DNA of 64,000 nucleotides from assembly GCF_017893965.1 (NCBI RefSeq), contig NZ_CP054142.1, forward strand, positions 2,542,001 through 2,606,000, written 5' to 3'. Numbering within the stretch: the stretch's first letter is position 1; the number at the start of each line of letters is the position of its first letter. Made by a program: the position numbers and the translations under genes. This DNA is from Treponema parvum. GTDB lineage: Bacteria; Spirochaetota; Spirochaetia; Treponematales; Treponemataceae. Below, piece after piece: positions 17,848 through 27,552 of this stretch. Under the pieces are notes generated by a model. It had not been told where the DNA came from, did not search any database, and saw nothing but the letters and a program-made list of their open reading frames with translations.

Positions 17848-19349
17848 AGCGCTTTATTAGTTTTATTCCCGGAATTTTTTCTCTTTTATTACCCATTTTG
17901 ATTTTGCCGGCGATTTCAGGCTGCGCGGACAGGCTTCTTCCTGAACTTAAAGTGGAATCCGTAACTTACGACTTACAAAAAGTTTCCGTTTCGTTTTCGG
18001 AGCGCCCCGACGAATCGTCTTTTCAAAGAGGTTTTTCGATTACCGAAGACAAAGCTTCGTTAAACGGAACCTATGTTTTTTCAGGAACGACGGTTCACTT
18101 TTTCCCTGTAAACGGAATCCGTCAAAATTACGACTATCGGGTTATTCTTTCAACACAGATAGAAGATATCGAAGGACGCTCTTTAATGCATGATTTTTCG
18201 TATTTTTTTTCAACAAGAAGCTCTTCGGAAATTCCCTTTATCGTTTCGCAATTTCCTGCAAAAGAAGCGGAAATTACGGGAACGCTTTCTGAACTGACGT
18301 TTACTTTTTCCGTTCCGATAAACACTCAAACTTTCCACAGCGCGTTCAGCGTTTCTCCCGCGTTTAATTACCTGATTGATTTTTCAGACAATGACACAAA
18401 AGCGCATGTGATTCCTACTCAGAGTCTTGAAAAGCAAAAGCGCTATACGCTAACAGTTTCAACTTCGCTCGAAGATAAAAATCGTAATTCGCCGAGAGAA
18501 GATTATGTTTCAATATTTTATTACGACCTTGATCGAACGGAAGCGGTTTTATCGGTGCAAAGCGTTTCCGAAGGCGGCGCCGCCATAGAATTTACTGAAA
18601 ATTCTTCGACAAACGACGTCCCGCTAAATTCTAAAATACAACTCAATTTTACAAAGCCTGTACGGACAGACTCCGTTTCAGGATTTATTTCAATTGATCC
18701 TCCGCTATCCTATTCAATTCGAATCAACAAGGAAACGCGTCAAAAAGTTACGTTGGTTCCGTCCGATGCCGAATGGGGAAAAACATACACGCTTCATGTA
18801 AAGAAAGGAATTTCGGATTATTACGGAAATAAAATTCCTTCCGATCATAATTTTTCGTTTACATACGACAATGAAAACAACAGGCCGGTTTTATTTGAAA
18901 GCGCTTTTTTCCAAAGTTCTTCTTCCGCCTACAAAACTTTGTCCAAACAAACCGAATATTCATTTCTTCCGCTGGATCCCGTTTTTTATCCCAAAAACAC
19001 GGAAACCAACGGCACTCTTTATCTGGTTTTCAGAATTTCAGCCAATGCGCAGAACGTAAATCTTTTTACCGTGATGGACGGCTTTACAATTTCAACTGTG
19101 AACGGCTGCTTTTCCATAGTTCTCAAAAACGCAAGCCTTGTTCCGCAAAGCGATTTTTCAAGTCTTCCGATCGCAACTCAAATTCAAGCTGTCGGTTCGA
19201 CGCCCGGAAAATTAAGTATCGTAAAATACACGATGGAAATTACAAATAAAGATTCAAGCGGAATTGTAAGTTTAAATCTTTCATCGACAATTCAGGACAA
19301 TCTGGGCAATCCTGCTAAGGAAGGAATTTCCTTAAGTTTTAACAAATGA
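17820..19349 (+). CDS. Ig-like (SbsA/Big_5-type) lipoprotein B
   Basis: The start is the ATG at 17820, preceded by GGAGAAAG, because it yields a proper signal peptide (lipobox ISGC) that a longer frame would bury. The 509-residue protein carries at least three SbsA Ig-like repeats: VSVSFSERPDESSFQRGFSI, LTFTFSVPINTQTFHSAFSV and IQLNFTKPVRTDSVSGFISI, each followed by a TYTLHV-type strand. It overlaps lipoprotein A by 28 bases and the first RND gene by 4. The two paralogous Ig-lipoproteins probably arose by duplication and may form an extracytoplasmic collar or surface tip for the export complex (inference). Confidence 0.82.
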   Translation: MRNSKTPNLKRFISFIPGIFSLLLPILILPAISGCADRLLPELKVESVTYDLQKVSVSFSERPDESSFQRGFSITEDKASLNGTYVFSGTTVHFFPVNGIRQNYDYRVILSTQIEDIEGRSLMHDFSYFFSTRSSSEIPFIVSQFPAKEAEITGTLSELTFTFSVPINTQTFHSAFSVSPAFNYLIDFSDNDTKAHVIPTQSLEKQKRYTLTVSTSLEDKNRNSPREDYVSIFYYDLDRTEAVLSVQSVSEGGAAIEFTENSSTNDVPLNSKIQLNFTKPVRTDSVSGFISIDPPLSYSIRINKETRQKVTLVPSDAEWGKTYTLHVKKGISDYYGNKIPSDHNFSFTYDNENNRPVLFESAFFQSSSSAYKTLSKQTEYSFLPLDPVFYPKNTETNGTLYLVFRISANAQNVNLFTVMDGFTISTVNGCFSIVLKNASLVPQSDFSSLPIATQIQAVGSTPGKLSIVKYTMEITNKDSSGIVSLNLSSTIQDNLGNPAKEGISLSFNK

Positions 19350-22318
19350 AAAAATTGATCGGTTTTTGCGTTTATCATCCTATTTCGGTTTTAATGCTTA
19401 CGCTCGCCGCCGTTCTTACGGGAATTCTTTGCGTTTTTTCACTTACAACGGATTTTCTTCCCGTCATAAGCGGAAGGAACATGATCGTTTCAACCGAATA
19501 TAAAGGAATTTCCGCCGCCGAAATTGAAGAAATGGTTACAATTCCCGTAGAAGAAGCCTTCGCTTCGCTTAAAGGATTGAAGAAAACGGAAAGCGTTTCA
19601 CGCGACGGTCTTTCCGTTGTTTCAATTGAATTGAAATGGGGAAGCGATATAGACATGGCTCTTGTCCAAAGCCGTGAAATAATCGACGCGTGCTTCCAAA
19701 GCCTTCCTTCAGGATGCGGCAAGCCGGAAGTAAGAGAAGCGGATCTGCAAAAAAGTACGATGACGATCGCCGTAATTCCTTTAGACGAAGATTTAAAATA
19801 TGCGCGTTATTCCTGTATAAATCACATAAAACCTTTTTTGCAGCGAATTACGGGCGTAAGTTCCGTGAACGTAAGCGGGGGCGAAGAAGAACAGATTGAC
19901 GTGCTCGTCGGCAAAGAATTAAGCCAGAGCAAAAGCCTTACGCTTGAAGAAATCGCCGGGATTCTTGCATCTTACAATTTTGAATATCCTGCGGGAACTT
20001 TAACCGACGGCGAAAAAGAACTTTCCGTAAAGACAAACGGTTTATTTACGAGCCTTAAGAATATTCTCGAAACTCCGCTGCAATACAATAACGGCGGAGT
20101 TTTAAACCTGTCGTCTATCGCTTCCGTACAAAAAGGCACTAAAGAGAAAAAAACATTTTTTTTGCTGAACGGCAAAGAATGTATCTGCATATCGATACAA
20201 AAGCGAAGCGATGCAAGCCCGCTTTCGGTTTCAAGACAGGTAAAAAAGCAAATAAACAACTTAAACGCAACGCTCGGAGAATATTTTAAATTTGAAATAA
20301 TCGAAGACCGCGCGGAATATCTTTCTTCTTCTTTAAAACAACTCTGCATTTCCGCATTTTTCAGCTTTATCGTAACGGTCGCAGTGGTTTTCTTTTTCTT
20401 CAAATCGTTTACACTTTCGTTTCTGCTCGCTTCCGTTATTCCGCTGACTTCAATTTTTGCGATAATCGTGTTGACGATTTCCGGTCAAACGATAAACGTA
20501 ATGTCGCTTTCAGGAATTGCAATCGGAATAGGCATGGTAATAGACTGCAGCGCGGTCGCAATAGAAAACATTCAATCAAAAAATACTTCCGACAAAGAGG
20601 CAGAGGCCGAAACCGTCGTTCAAGCTGTAGCGGAAATCAGCTCTTCAAATACGGGATCCTGCCTTACTACAATTATCGTTTTTGTTCCGTTCTTTTTTAT
20701 AAAAGGTCTTTCGGGCGAGCTTTTTACATCGATGGCGATCGCAATTACTTCGTCAATCACAGCTTCATGGCTGCTTTCTTTTACGCTTGTTCCGGCGATT
20801 TACATGCTTATGAGTAAAAACGGGTTCGCTTGTTTTGCAGAGCAAGGGTTTATCTTAAAAGCAAAAAAACTTTATGGGGATCAGCTGACTTCTCTCTTTC
20901 ACAAAAAAATAAAAGCCGTCCTCTTGTGCGTTTTCTGTCTTTTTTCCGGCGCAATATGCGTTCAAACACAAAAATTTTCGCTTTTGCCTTCGCTTGCTTC
21001 CGATACTGTTTCTGCGGACTTAACGTTTCCATCCGGAATAACGCTTGAAAACCTCAGGAGCAAAGCCGTTTTTATTACAAACAAACTTTTTGAGCAAAAA
21101 TCGATAAAAGCGGTTGCGGTTTCAGGCGGAATCGAAGACAGCGATACTGTCCTGCTTTCATCGCCTAAAATCAATCGCGAAAGAATTCATTTTGATATTT
21201 TTCTTAATAAACCGGATCTCAATTACAAAAATCATATTTCAAACGTATTCGCTTCGGCAGGATTTGATTCTTTTTCAATTTCCACTTCGGATTTACTTTC
21301 CGAAGTAATAAAGACCAGCCGAAATGAATTTTTATTCACTTCGGAAAACCGCTCTTCGTTAAAAGCTTCCATGCAAAACGTAGGGAAAGCCGATTTCAAG
21401 ATCTTCCCGGACAGTTTTGACAGCGAATATGTTTTTACACCGGACAGAATTGCGCTTTCACGTTTTTCACTCACCGCGCTGTACAGCGCTTCAATCACCC
21501 GAAGCGCGATAGAAGGCGTTGAATCCTCAATATTTTATCAGGACGGAAAGAATATTCCTATTGTCGTAAAATACAAAAAAGACGATATATCTTCGCTTAG
21601 GGATGTGGAAAATCTGATTGTAAAAATCGGGCAAACTTCCGTTCCGCTTCATGTTTTGGGCGGTTTTTCACAACAGCAAAATGAAAAGATACTTTATCGG
21701 TATAATCGCAGAGCGGCAAAAATTTTAGCGCCGCAGGATCAGAAACTTTCACAGCTTAAAATTAATGGTTTTGAATGTGAAAATCTTAAAAAGCAGGAAA
21801 TAAAAGAACTTTGGGGCGACAGCGCCTTCCTTTTGATCGTAGTTTTTGTTCTGCTCTACCTTGTACTAGGCTCGCAATTCGAATCGTTTTTAATTCCGCT
21901 TTTGCTTCTTGCAGCCTTGCCGGCGGCTTTGTCCGGCGCGTTCATTTTTCTTACGATTTTTCAAAAAAATCCCGATATCAACACGGTTATTGCTATGGTC
22001 GTGCTTTTCGGAAGCGTCGTAAACAATTCGATCATTCTGTATGAAAAATGTTCGCAGGAAAAAGTTTCAACCGAACAGGATATTATAAAATGCTGCGTTT
22101 CAAAACTTCAGGCGCTGCTTCTCACAAATCTTACGACTATCATTTCGTTGATTCCGTTTGCCGTTGATTTGAAAAATACTTCAACACAATCAACGGTCGC
22201 GCTGACGATCATCGGCGGAATGATTTTTTCACTTGCCCTATCGCTTTTTATTTTTCCGCTTCTGCTGCTTCCCGTCTTGAAGCGTAAAAACTTATCAAAA
22301 CGGGAGGATTTAAAATGA
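19346..22318 (+). CDS. RND-family efflux/export pump, first subunit
   Basis: This 990-residue protein has the RND layout: TM1 at the N-terminus (PISVLMLTLAAVLTGILCVF), a large periplasmic loop with the porter signature (IEEMVTIPVEEAFASLKGLK, QSREIIDACFQSLP), TM2-6, a second large loop, and TM8-12 (LVLGSQFESFLIPLLLLAAL, VVNNSIILYEKCSQE). The TM4 proton-relay region reads GIGMVIDCSAVAIENI, keeping one Asp where HAE1 pumps usually have two. It begins with an ATGA overlap after the Ig-lipoprotein and is followed the same way by a second, different RND gene. It would work with the adaptor and TolC-like proteins upstream. The substrate is unknown. Confidence 0.93.
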   Translation: MKKLIGFCVYHPISVLMLTLAAVLTGILCVFSLTTDFLPVISGRNMIVSTEYKGISAAEIEEMVTIPVEEAFASLKGLKKTESVSRDGLSVVSIELKWGSDIDMALVQSREIIDACFQSLPSGCGKPEVREADLQKSTMTIAVIPLDEDLKYARYSCINHIKPFLQRITGVSSVNVSGGEEEQIDVLVGKELSQSKSLTLEEIAGILASYNFEYPAGTLTDGEKELSVKTNGLFTSLKNILETPLQYNNGGVLNLSSIASVQKGTKEKKTFFLLNGKECICISIQKRSDASPLSVSRQVKKQINNLNATLGEYFKFEIIEDRAEYLSSSLKQLCISAFFSFIVTVAVVFFFFKSFTLSFLLASVIPLTSIFAIIVLTISGQTINVMSLSGIAIGIGMVIDCSAVAIENIQSKNTSDKEAEAETVVQAVAEISSSNTGSCLTTIIVFVPFFFIKGLSGELFTSMAIAITSSITASWLLSFTLVPAIYMLMSKNGFACFAEQGFILKAKKLYGDQLTSLFHKKIKAVLLCVFCLFSGAICVQTQKFSLLPSLASDTVSADLTFPSGITLENLRSKAVFITNKLFEQKSIKAVAVSGGIEDSDTVLLSSPKINRERIHFDIFLNKPDLNYKNHISNVFASAGFDSFSISTSDLLSEVIKTSRNEFLFTSENRSSLKASMQNVGKADFKIFPDSFDSEYVFTPDRIALSRFSLTALYSASITRSAIEGVESSIFYQDGKNIPIVVKYKKDDISSLRDVENLIVKIGQTSVPLHVLGGFSQQQNEKILYRYNRRAAKILAPQDQKLSQLKINGFECENLKKQEIKELWGDSAFLLIVVFVLLYLVLGSQFESFLIPLLLLAALPAALSGAFIFLTIFQKNPDINTVIAMVVLFGSVVNNSIILYEKCSQEKVSTEQDIIKCCVSKLQALLLTNLTTIISLIPFAVDLKNTSTQSTVALTIIGGMIFSLALSLFIFPLLLLPVLKRKNLSKREDLK

Positions 22319-25215
22319 ATTCATGGTATGCAAAACAAAAGCTGCCGCTGTTCATTTTTGCAATAATCTGCCTGATTTTTTCTTTTACGGGGCGGGGAAT
22401 AAATTTCGGCAAGGCCTCAGACAGCCGGTATAATGTTTTTACAATTGAGTTTGAATATTTCGGCATGGACGCAGGAGAACTTGAAAAAACAATTACGCTT
22501 CCGCTGGAAGAGAAAATAACAGAGATTACAGGTCTTGCCGAAATGCGTTCGGTTTCCGAAAACGGTAAAACAGCCGTTACGACTTGGTTTGACAAATCCA
22601 TAAGCTCAAAAAAAATATATTTGAACTTGCGAAACCTTGTTGATAATTTATATGCGGAACTGCCTTCCGCAGTTCAAAAACCCAGAATTTATTCCGCCCA
22701 AAACGATTCCAAAGCGATTTTTTCTTTTACGGTTTCTTCCCGAAAAGACCTTTCCTCGCTTCGACAATTTATAGATTCAACTATTAAAAAGCAATTTGAA
22801 TCTATTCAAGGCGTTGCGGACGTAATTGTTGCCGGCGGCGCGGTAAAAGAACTTACCGTAAAATTTGATCCGGATATTCTTGTTTCAAAAAATTTAAATC
22901 CTCAGGTTTTTGCCCAAATCGTTCAGGATGCAAATGTAGTTTATTCGGGAAGCGTTTTGCATCTTCCGCAAAATGATCATAAAATTCAATTCGACACAAA
23001 ACTTCAAACTATAGAACAGATCCGAAAATTGCCGGTAAAGCTCAACGAACGATATATTACGATCGACACGATTGCGGATATTGATTTTTCAAACCGCGAG
23101 CAGGAAGAAATCGTCAGAATTAACGGAGAAGAAGCTGTTTCCATTCAAATAAAGGCTTCTTCCGATGCAAATATCATAAAAACCGCTAAGCAATGTAATG
23201 AAATCCTTGAAAAATCAGGCATTCCGAAAGAAAACTACGCGATAATTACCGACGAGGGCGCGATTCAAAAAAAACTTATAAAGCGATTGATTTTGGCAAT
23301 TCTGCAAAGCTACTTTTTTTTAATTTTAGTTGTTCCGCTGTTTTATTCGGAATTCAAAACAATTTTTCTGATTTTGCTTTCAATTCCGTTTACGATTTTC
23401 TGGACAATTCTTCAGCTTTCAACCATTGGTATAAGTCTTGATGCAAACTGTCTTTCAGGTTTGTCAATTTCAATCGGTCTGATCGCAGATCCTATGCTTG
23501 TAATTTCGGAACAGGCGGAACTTTGCCGAAGCAAAAAACATTTTGCGTCGCAGTGTAGATTTCTGCTTCCTTCGCTGTTTTCTTCAACAATAACGTCGCT
23601 TCTGGCAATAATCCCGCTGTACAACGCAAATTACATCGTCCAGGGAATCCGCTCGATTTTAACCGTAATTGTTTTAATGCTTTGCAACTCAACTGTTATA
23701 GCGACAGTTTTTTTCCCTTGCTTTATCTTTGTACAAAAAAAGCGCAATTTTCTTTCGATAAGTCTGCTCAAGCCGATTAAAAAACGGGCCGAAGCGTTTT
23801 TGAAAATCCTTTTACCGCCTGAAAAAAACAATTCAAAGCCGGTTTCGATAATTTATGCGCTGATGTGTGTTTTGCCTTTCTTTTTTCTGCTTTTTTCCGG
23901 TAAAAACATTACCCAAGAGGCGGAAAGCGATATTTTGTATGTTTCGATAGAATATCCGCCTGAAAAAAAAGTTTCTTTTATCGACGGCTATGTAAAAAAT
24001 ATTTCAGATCAAATTGAAAAAAGCGTTCGACCGAATTTTATTATAAGCGAATGCAGGCAGGGGAACGCTCAAATCGAAATCGGTTTTAATTCGGAAAATG
24101 TTTCAAAAGAAACGCTGGCTGAAAAAATTCTTTCGTTTTCTTCCCTTGCAGAAGACGGAATGATTTTTATTCAAAATTTGAATCAATTAAACAACCGCAG
24201 GACACAGGAATTCGAAATTGCAGTTACGGGCGAAGAAAACCGAAAATGCCGCGAATTGGCTTCAAAAGCTTCCGAATTCATTTCAAGAGACCCGCAAAAT
24301 ATTGAAACCGTACTGAATTTCAAGCAAAATCCGAAAGAAATTGAACTTAAAATCGATGCTCGGAAAAATGCCCGTTTGGGGCTTAGCACGCAAGATATTG
24401 CAAACACATTACATTGGATGCTGTTCGGCCCCGTTGTTGACAAATGGATTCGCAACAGCAATGAATATGACATAAGAATTCTGTCCTCCGCAAAAAGAAA
24501 CCTTGAACTGCAGGATTTCAAAAATCTTCCGATTCCGACAAAAACAAGCAATGTAAAATTGTCAGCCTTAGGTGAAATTACGGTAAAAGAAGGAAACGGA
24601 AAGATTTATCGATTAAACGGCAGACGATGCGCTTTTTTTACAATAAAGCGGGCGGGAACGAGCACTACAAAAAATGTTAACGAGTTGAAAAAACAGATGA
24701 GACATATCGGTTTTCCCAAAGGATACGATTATCACTTTTCAAAGGAAATAGAAAAGCTGAAAGAGCAATATCTTAGGTTGATTGTTTTAACGTTTTTTTC
24801 AGTTGCAATAATATTCTTATATTTAACTGCAGCCGCTCAAAATTTCAAAAAAACGCTTTTAATGATTTCAATAATTCCGGCTTCCGCCTTCATCCCGTTT
24901 TTAATTAAATTCATAACCAAAAGTCCTCTTCATCCGGGAGACTTGATAGGTCTTACAATTTCAAGCGGAATCGTAATAAACAACTCGATTTATTTATCGA
25001 TGTCCGGAATTCAAACAAGTAAAATCCTGAACGAAAGAATTAGAAGCATATTATCAACAACAATAACAACAATTCTCGGCGCCGCGCCAATACTTTTTTC
25101 GCCGTTAACCGGATTTCCGAAAGACATAGCCTTTTTTATGTTCTGGGCGTCGATAAATTCTTTATTGACATCAATTATTCTGTATCCGAGAATAATGTCG
25201 GCGCATCGGGGGTAA
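22315..25215 (+). CDS. RND-family efflux/export pump, second divergent subunit
   Basis: This 966-residue RND protein is clearly different from its neighbour. Porter motifs are present (AGELEKTITLPLEEKITEIT, FIDSTIKKQFESIQGVADVI) and it has twelve predicted membrane helices. TM4 reads GLIADPMLVISEQAEL, again with a single Asp and a Pro in place of the second acidic residue. TM10-11 contains LTISSGIVINNSIYLSMSG. ATGA overlap with the first pump implies coupled translation and a possible heteromeric RND, as known for MdtBC-type pairs. It is the last gene of the nine-gene operon. The degenerate TM4 suggests one subunit may be weak in proton translocation (inference). Confidence 0.92.
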   Translation: MNSWYAKQKLPLFIFAIICLIFSFTGRGINFGKASDSRYNVFTIEFEYFGMDAGELEKTITLPLEEKITEITGLAEMRSVSENGKTAVTTWFDKSISSKKIYLNLRNLVDNLYAELPSAVQKPRIYSAQNDSKAIFSFTVSSRKDLSSLRQFIDSTIKKQFESIQGVADVIVAGGAVKELTVKFDPDILVSKNLNPQVFAQIVQDANVVYSGSVLHLPQNDHKIQFDTKLQTIEQIRKLPVKLNERYITIDTIADIDFSNREQEEIVRINGEEAVSIQIKASSDANIIKTAKQCNEILEKSGIPKENYAIITDEGAIQKKLIKRLILAILQSYFFLILVVPLFYSEFKTIFLILLSIPFTIFWTILQLSTIGISLDANCLSGLSISIGLIADPMLVISEQAELCRSKKHFASQCRFLLPSLFSSTITSLLAIIPLYNANYIVQGIRSILTVIVLMLCNSTVIATVFFPCFIFVQKKRNFLSISLLKPIKKRAEAFLKILLPPEKNNSKPVSIIYALMCVLPFFFLLFSGKNITQEAESDILYVSIEYPPEKKVSFIDGYVKNISDQIEKSVRPNFIISECRQGNAQIEIGFNSENVSKETLAEKILSFSSLAEDGMIFIQNLNQLNNRRTQEFEIAVTGEENRKCRELASKASEFISRDPQNIETVLNFKQNPKEIELKIDARKNARLGLSTQDIANTLHWMLFGPVVDKWIRNSNEYDIRILSSAKRNLELQDFKNLPIPTKTSNVKLSALGEITVKEGNGKIYRLNGRRCAFFTIKRAGTSTTKNVNELKKQMRHIGFPKGYDYHFSKEIEKLKEQYLRLIVLTFFSVAIIFLYLTAAAQNFKKTLLMISIIPASAFIPFLIKFITKSPLHPGDLIGLTISSGIVINNSIYLSMSGIQTSKILNERIRSILSTTITTILGAAPILFSPLTGFPKDIAFFMFWASINSLLTSIILYPRIMSAHRG

Positions 25216-25547
25216 ATAGCCGTGCCGGTTTCGAAATATCAGACAATAATGCCATGCTTTCGGCATGAGCGTCGTTCGCTTCGCTCAGGTCAGTCGACTG
25301 CGCCTTCCCTTAAGCCGATCTGCAATATCTTGAGTTTGAGCGTTCTTGGCAATTTTCCAAAAAATTTTCAATGGGGATGCATCCTAATGAATAAGGCTTA
25401 GCCATAGACACCTCACTAAGACCGTAAACAAGTGTTTGAATTTTACTTAAACTGTTTACTTAAATTAGTAATTTGATGTCACGCCAAGCCTTACTTTATT
25501 GGGATTGGTGGTGTCGTAAATCCTTGTAACACAAAGATTTACATTTT
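25216..25547. other. Intergenic region with hairpins, no gene
   Basis: No coding sequence is supported. A hairpin GCCATGC-TTTC-GGCATG (about 25251-25267) follows the operon and could act in termination, although there is no T run. Its CTTTCGG loop and following GCGTCGTTCG resemble the intergenic hairpin family at 55095. A second inverted pair, GTAAACA/TGTTTAC, lies near 25426-25461. Confidence 0.5.
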
Positions 25548-25620
25548 TAGCAGGGGTTGGACTTGAACCAACGGCCTCCGGGTTATGAGCCCGACGAGCT
25601 GCCAACTGCTCTACCCTGCG
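25548..25620 (-). tRNA. Initiator tRNA-fMet (CAT)
   Basis: The minus strand folds as a cloverleaf. The acceptor stem pairs CGCAGGG with CCCTGCT except position 1-72 (C opposite T), the D arm is GAGC/GCTC, the anticodon arm is TCGGG-CTCATAA-CCCGG with three G-C pairs, and the T arm is GTTGG-TTCAAGT-CCAAC. The unpaired 1-72 position and the three G-C pairs next to the anticodon loop are established hallmarks of initiator tRNA; the usual mismatch is C-A, here C-U. CCA is not encoded (AAAA follows). Confidence 0.95.
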
Positions 25621-25816
25621 TCGTGTCCGATTATATTAATACAAAAAAACAACGATGTCAAGACGTCGTGAAAATTATCGCAGCTTGCAGAAGCATAATG
25701 AAACCTTGCCGTTTACAATGTAAAGCGACTTTCAAGATAAGCGAAACTTTAATTACATATTATCCTGTTCCGATTTTCCGCAATAGCCAAGTCCTTCATG
25801 AGGAACACATTACCGG

Positions 25817-26371
25817 TTACAAATTCACCCCCGATCTTTTCCACGGAATAAATCGATTGACGCGTTTACAATACTCCGAATATTCGTCGCCGAAGCGTTT
25901 TGAAAGCCATTTTTCTTCCGTCAGCTTCATAAAAACGGTGAGATACAGCCAAAGGAGCGGCGGCAAAATCAACAAATACCGATTCCGGCAGAACAGCAGC
26001 GTTCCGGTACAGATGAATAAAAAAGCGGAATAAATGGGATTTCGCACAAGGGCATACACGCCGTCCGTCGCAAGCCGGTTCGATTTTATTTTGGCGTCGA
26101 TCCGCGCTCCGAATACCGCAGCGCACCACAATGCAATGCCGCCGGAAATGCACAATATTCCTGCAATTGTAAAAAGAACGGCCGCGGGCATACCGCTTAC
26201 ATTGCCGCCTGCAAGCGCACCGAATTTTACGAGCGCAATGCCTATGGCGGTGAACGCAACCATAACCGCAACGCACATCGGCCCTACGCCCATCACCGGA
26301 AGATGCGCCTGTTTGTTTTCCGTCGATTTTTTTGCGGATGTTTTATCCATTGATTTATCATTCATGCACAA
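25817..26371 (-). CDS. Isoprenylcysteine carboxylmethyltransferase (ICMT)/phospholipid methyltransferase-like membrane protein
   Basis: This 184-residue protein has four to five hydrophobic helices and the ICMT/PEMT C-terminal signature: GVYALVRNPIYSAF followed ~40 residues later by EEKWLSKRFGDEYSEYCKRV. These proteins methylate lipid or small-molecule acceptors with SAM at the membrane; bacterial substrates are mostly unknown. A TTG at 26371 lies 7 bases after GGAGG; the ATG at 26365 would be 13 bases away, so TTG may be the real start. It stands alone among small accessory genes. Confidence 0.85.
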   Translation of the reverse strand: MCMNDKSMDKTSAKKSTENKQAHLPVMGVGPMCVAVMVAFTAIGIALVKFGALAGGNVSGMPAAVLFTIAGILCISGGIALWCAAVFGARIDAKIKSNRLATDGVYALVRNPIYSAFLFICTGTLLFCRNRYLLILPPLLWLYLTVFMKLTEEKWLSKRFGDEYSEYCKRVNRFIPWKRSGVNL

Positions 26372-26436
26372 ATAGGTTCCTCCTCCTTTTTACCCAACCG
26401 GCAAAAAAAGAGCTTCTAAAAATGAATTCATCATAA

Positions 26437-26913
26437 TTAACCCTTAGCTCTGCTTTTTGCCGTTACGCACGGAACGTCTATGCGTAGGACCGCAACCGAT
26501 TTTGTCATCTGTTCGGATATTTCGAAATCTCTGCCGGTCTGCGTTTTCATCATGAGCTTTAAGCCGAAAATCTTTTCTTTTACGTCGTCAACAAGAACTG
26601 CCGTGCCGTCTCCCATAACGCTCGCATATTCCGAACTGTATTTACACGGAACTTCGCCTCCTGAAACAAGCGCGACATCTGTTTCAAGTTCGATAAAAAC
26701 GCGCGGATTTTTTTTGATAACGTCGAGTTTCCGCCCTTCCTTTGCGCTGTGCAGGTATAAGGTCAGCTGTCCGCCGGTAAACACAAAACCGTATTGCATC
26801 GGCACCACATACGGCCGGCCGTCGTCGATCATCCCGAGATGTACAACCTTTGACTTCTCTATAATCGATTGTATTTGCCTGTTATCCGTTACAGCTCTGT
26901 CGATCCTTCTCAT
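26437..26913 (-). CDS. Pyridoxamine 5'-phosphate oxidase-like flavoprotein (NimA/FMN-binding split-barrel type)
   Basis: This 158-residue protein has the NimA-like split-barrel pattern: IIEKSKVVHLGMIDDGRPYV, VPMQYGFVF, LTLYLHSAKEGRKLDVIKKN, PRVFIELE, then a KYSSEYASVMGDGTAVLV strand and a C-terminal VAVLRIDV. Family members bind FMN or haem and reduce small molecules; relatives confer nitroimidazole tolerance, but function cannot be assigned. It is monocistronic as far as I can see. A hairpin-repeat element lies just upstream (26977-27050). Confidence 0.88.
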   Translation of the reverse strand: MRRIDRAVTDNRQIQSIIEKSKVVHLGMIDDGRPYVVPMQYGFVFTGGQLTLYLHSAKEGRKLDVIKKNPRVFIELETDVALVSGGEVPCKYSSEYASVMGDGTAVLVDDVKEKIFGLKLMMKTQTGRDFEISEQMTKSVAVLRIDVPCVTAKSRAKG

Positions 26914-26976
26914 AAATAAAACTCCTTATCGCGCAAATTTTATCCGTCCCTGACGTGGAAGATAACAAAGGTTCGT

Positions 26977-27050
26977 AAAAAAACGACATGCGAGGAAATT
27001 TCAATTTCCGAGAATGCCGTTTTTGTGCGCGGGAGCGCACAGTTACAATC
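26977..27050 (-). repeat. Intergenic hairpin element, copy at 27 kb
   Basis: A 55-base stretch (26977-27031) matches 35641-35695 with five differences. On the minus strand it contains ATTGTAACT, then GTGCGC-tccc-GCGCAC, then a second inverted repeat centred on GAAATTGAAATTTC and a T7 tract. The same ATTRTAACTGTGCGC...GCGCAC motif occurs at 55121-55146. It sits just upstream of the flavoprotein gene. Confidence 0.75.
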
Positions 27051-27061
27051 CCTTCCGCCGT

Positions 27062-27472
27062 TCATAAAAACAACAGCGTTCCCGCCGTTATGAGAACGCC
27101 GCCCAACATCGTCTTTAGTGTCAGCCGCTCGTGTAAAATCAGTGCCGAAAGAATGAGCGTAAACACGATACTCAGCTTATCGATCGGAGCGACTTTTGAA
27201 ACTTCGCTCATCTGTATCGCTTTAAAATAACAAAGCCACGACGCTCCCGTCGCAAGCCCCGAAAGGATAAGAAACAGCCAATTCATCCTCGTTAAATCTT
27301 TTATGGCCCTTATATTGCCGTTGATAAAAACGATGCTCCATGCCAGCAGCAGCACGATAACCGTCCGCACCGCCGTTGCAAGCGTTGAATTGATATCCTT
27401 CATACCGTATTTTGCAAAAATCGAAGTTAAGGCAGCGCATATCGCTGAAAGAAATGCAAAAAGTTTCCACAT
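27062..27472 (-). CDS. Small EamA/DMT-family transporter (single domain)
   Basis: This 136-residue protein has about five membrane helices and EamA features: LFAFLSAICAALTSIFAKYG, LSGLATGASWLCYFKAIQMS, VSKVAPIDKLSIVFTLILSA and a C-terminal LGGVLITAGTLLFL. Classical EamA proteins have two such domains in ~300 residues. Single-domain versions of ~140 residues are known and are thought to dimerise, so this is probably complete rather than truncated. The substrate is unknown. Confidence 0.87.
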   Translation of the reverse strand: MWKLFAFLSAICAALTSIFAKYGMKDINSTLATAVRTVIVLLLAWSIVFINGNIRAIKDLTRMNWLFLILSGLATGASWLCYFKAIQMSEVSKVAPIDKLSIVFTLILSALILHERLTLKTMLGGVLITAGTLLFL

Positions 27473-27552
27473 ACTCTACTAATTCCCATTCTTAAATTCA
27501 AACAGGATTATTTTCAAAAACTTGCAAATTCCGTTTGCAGGTTGCCGTTCGA

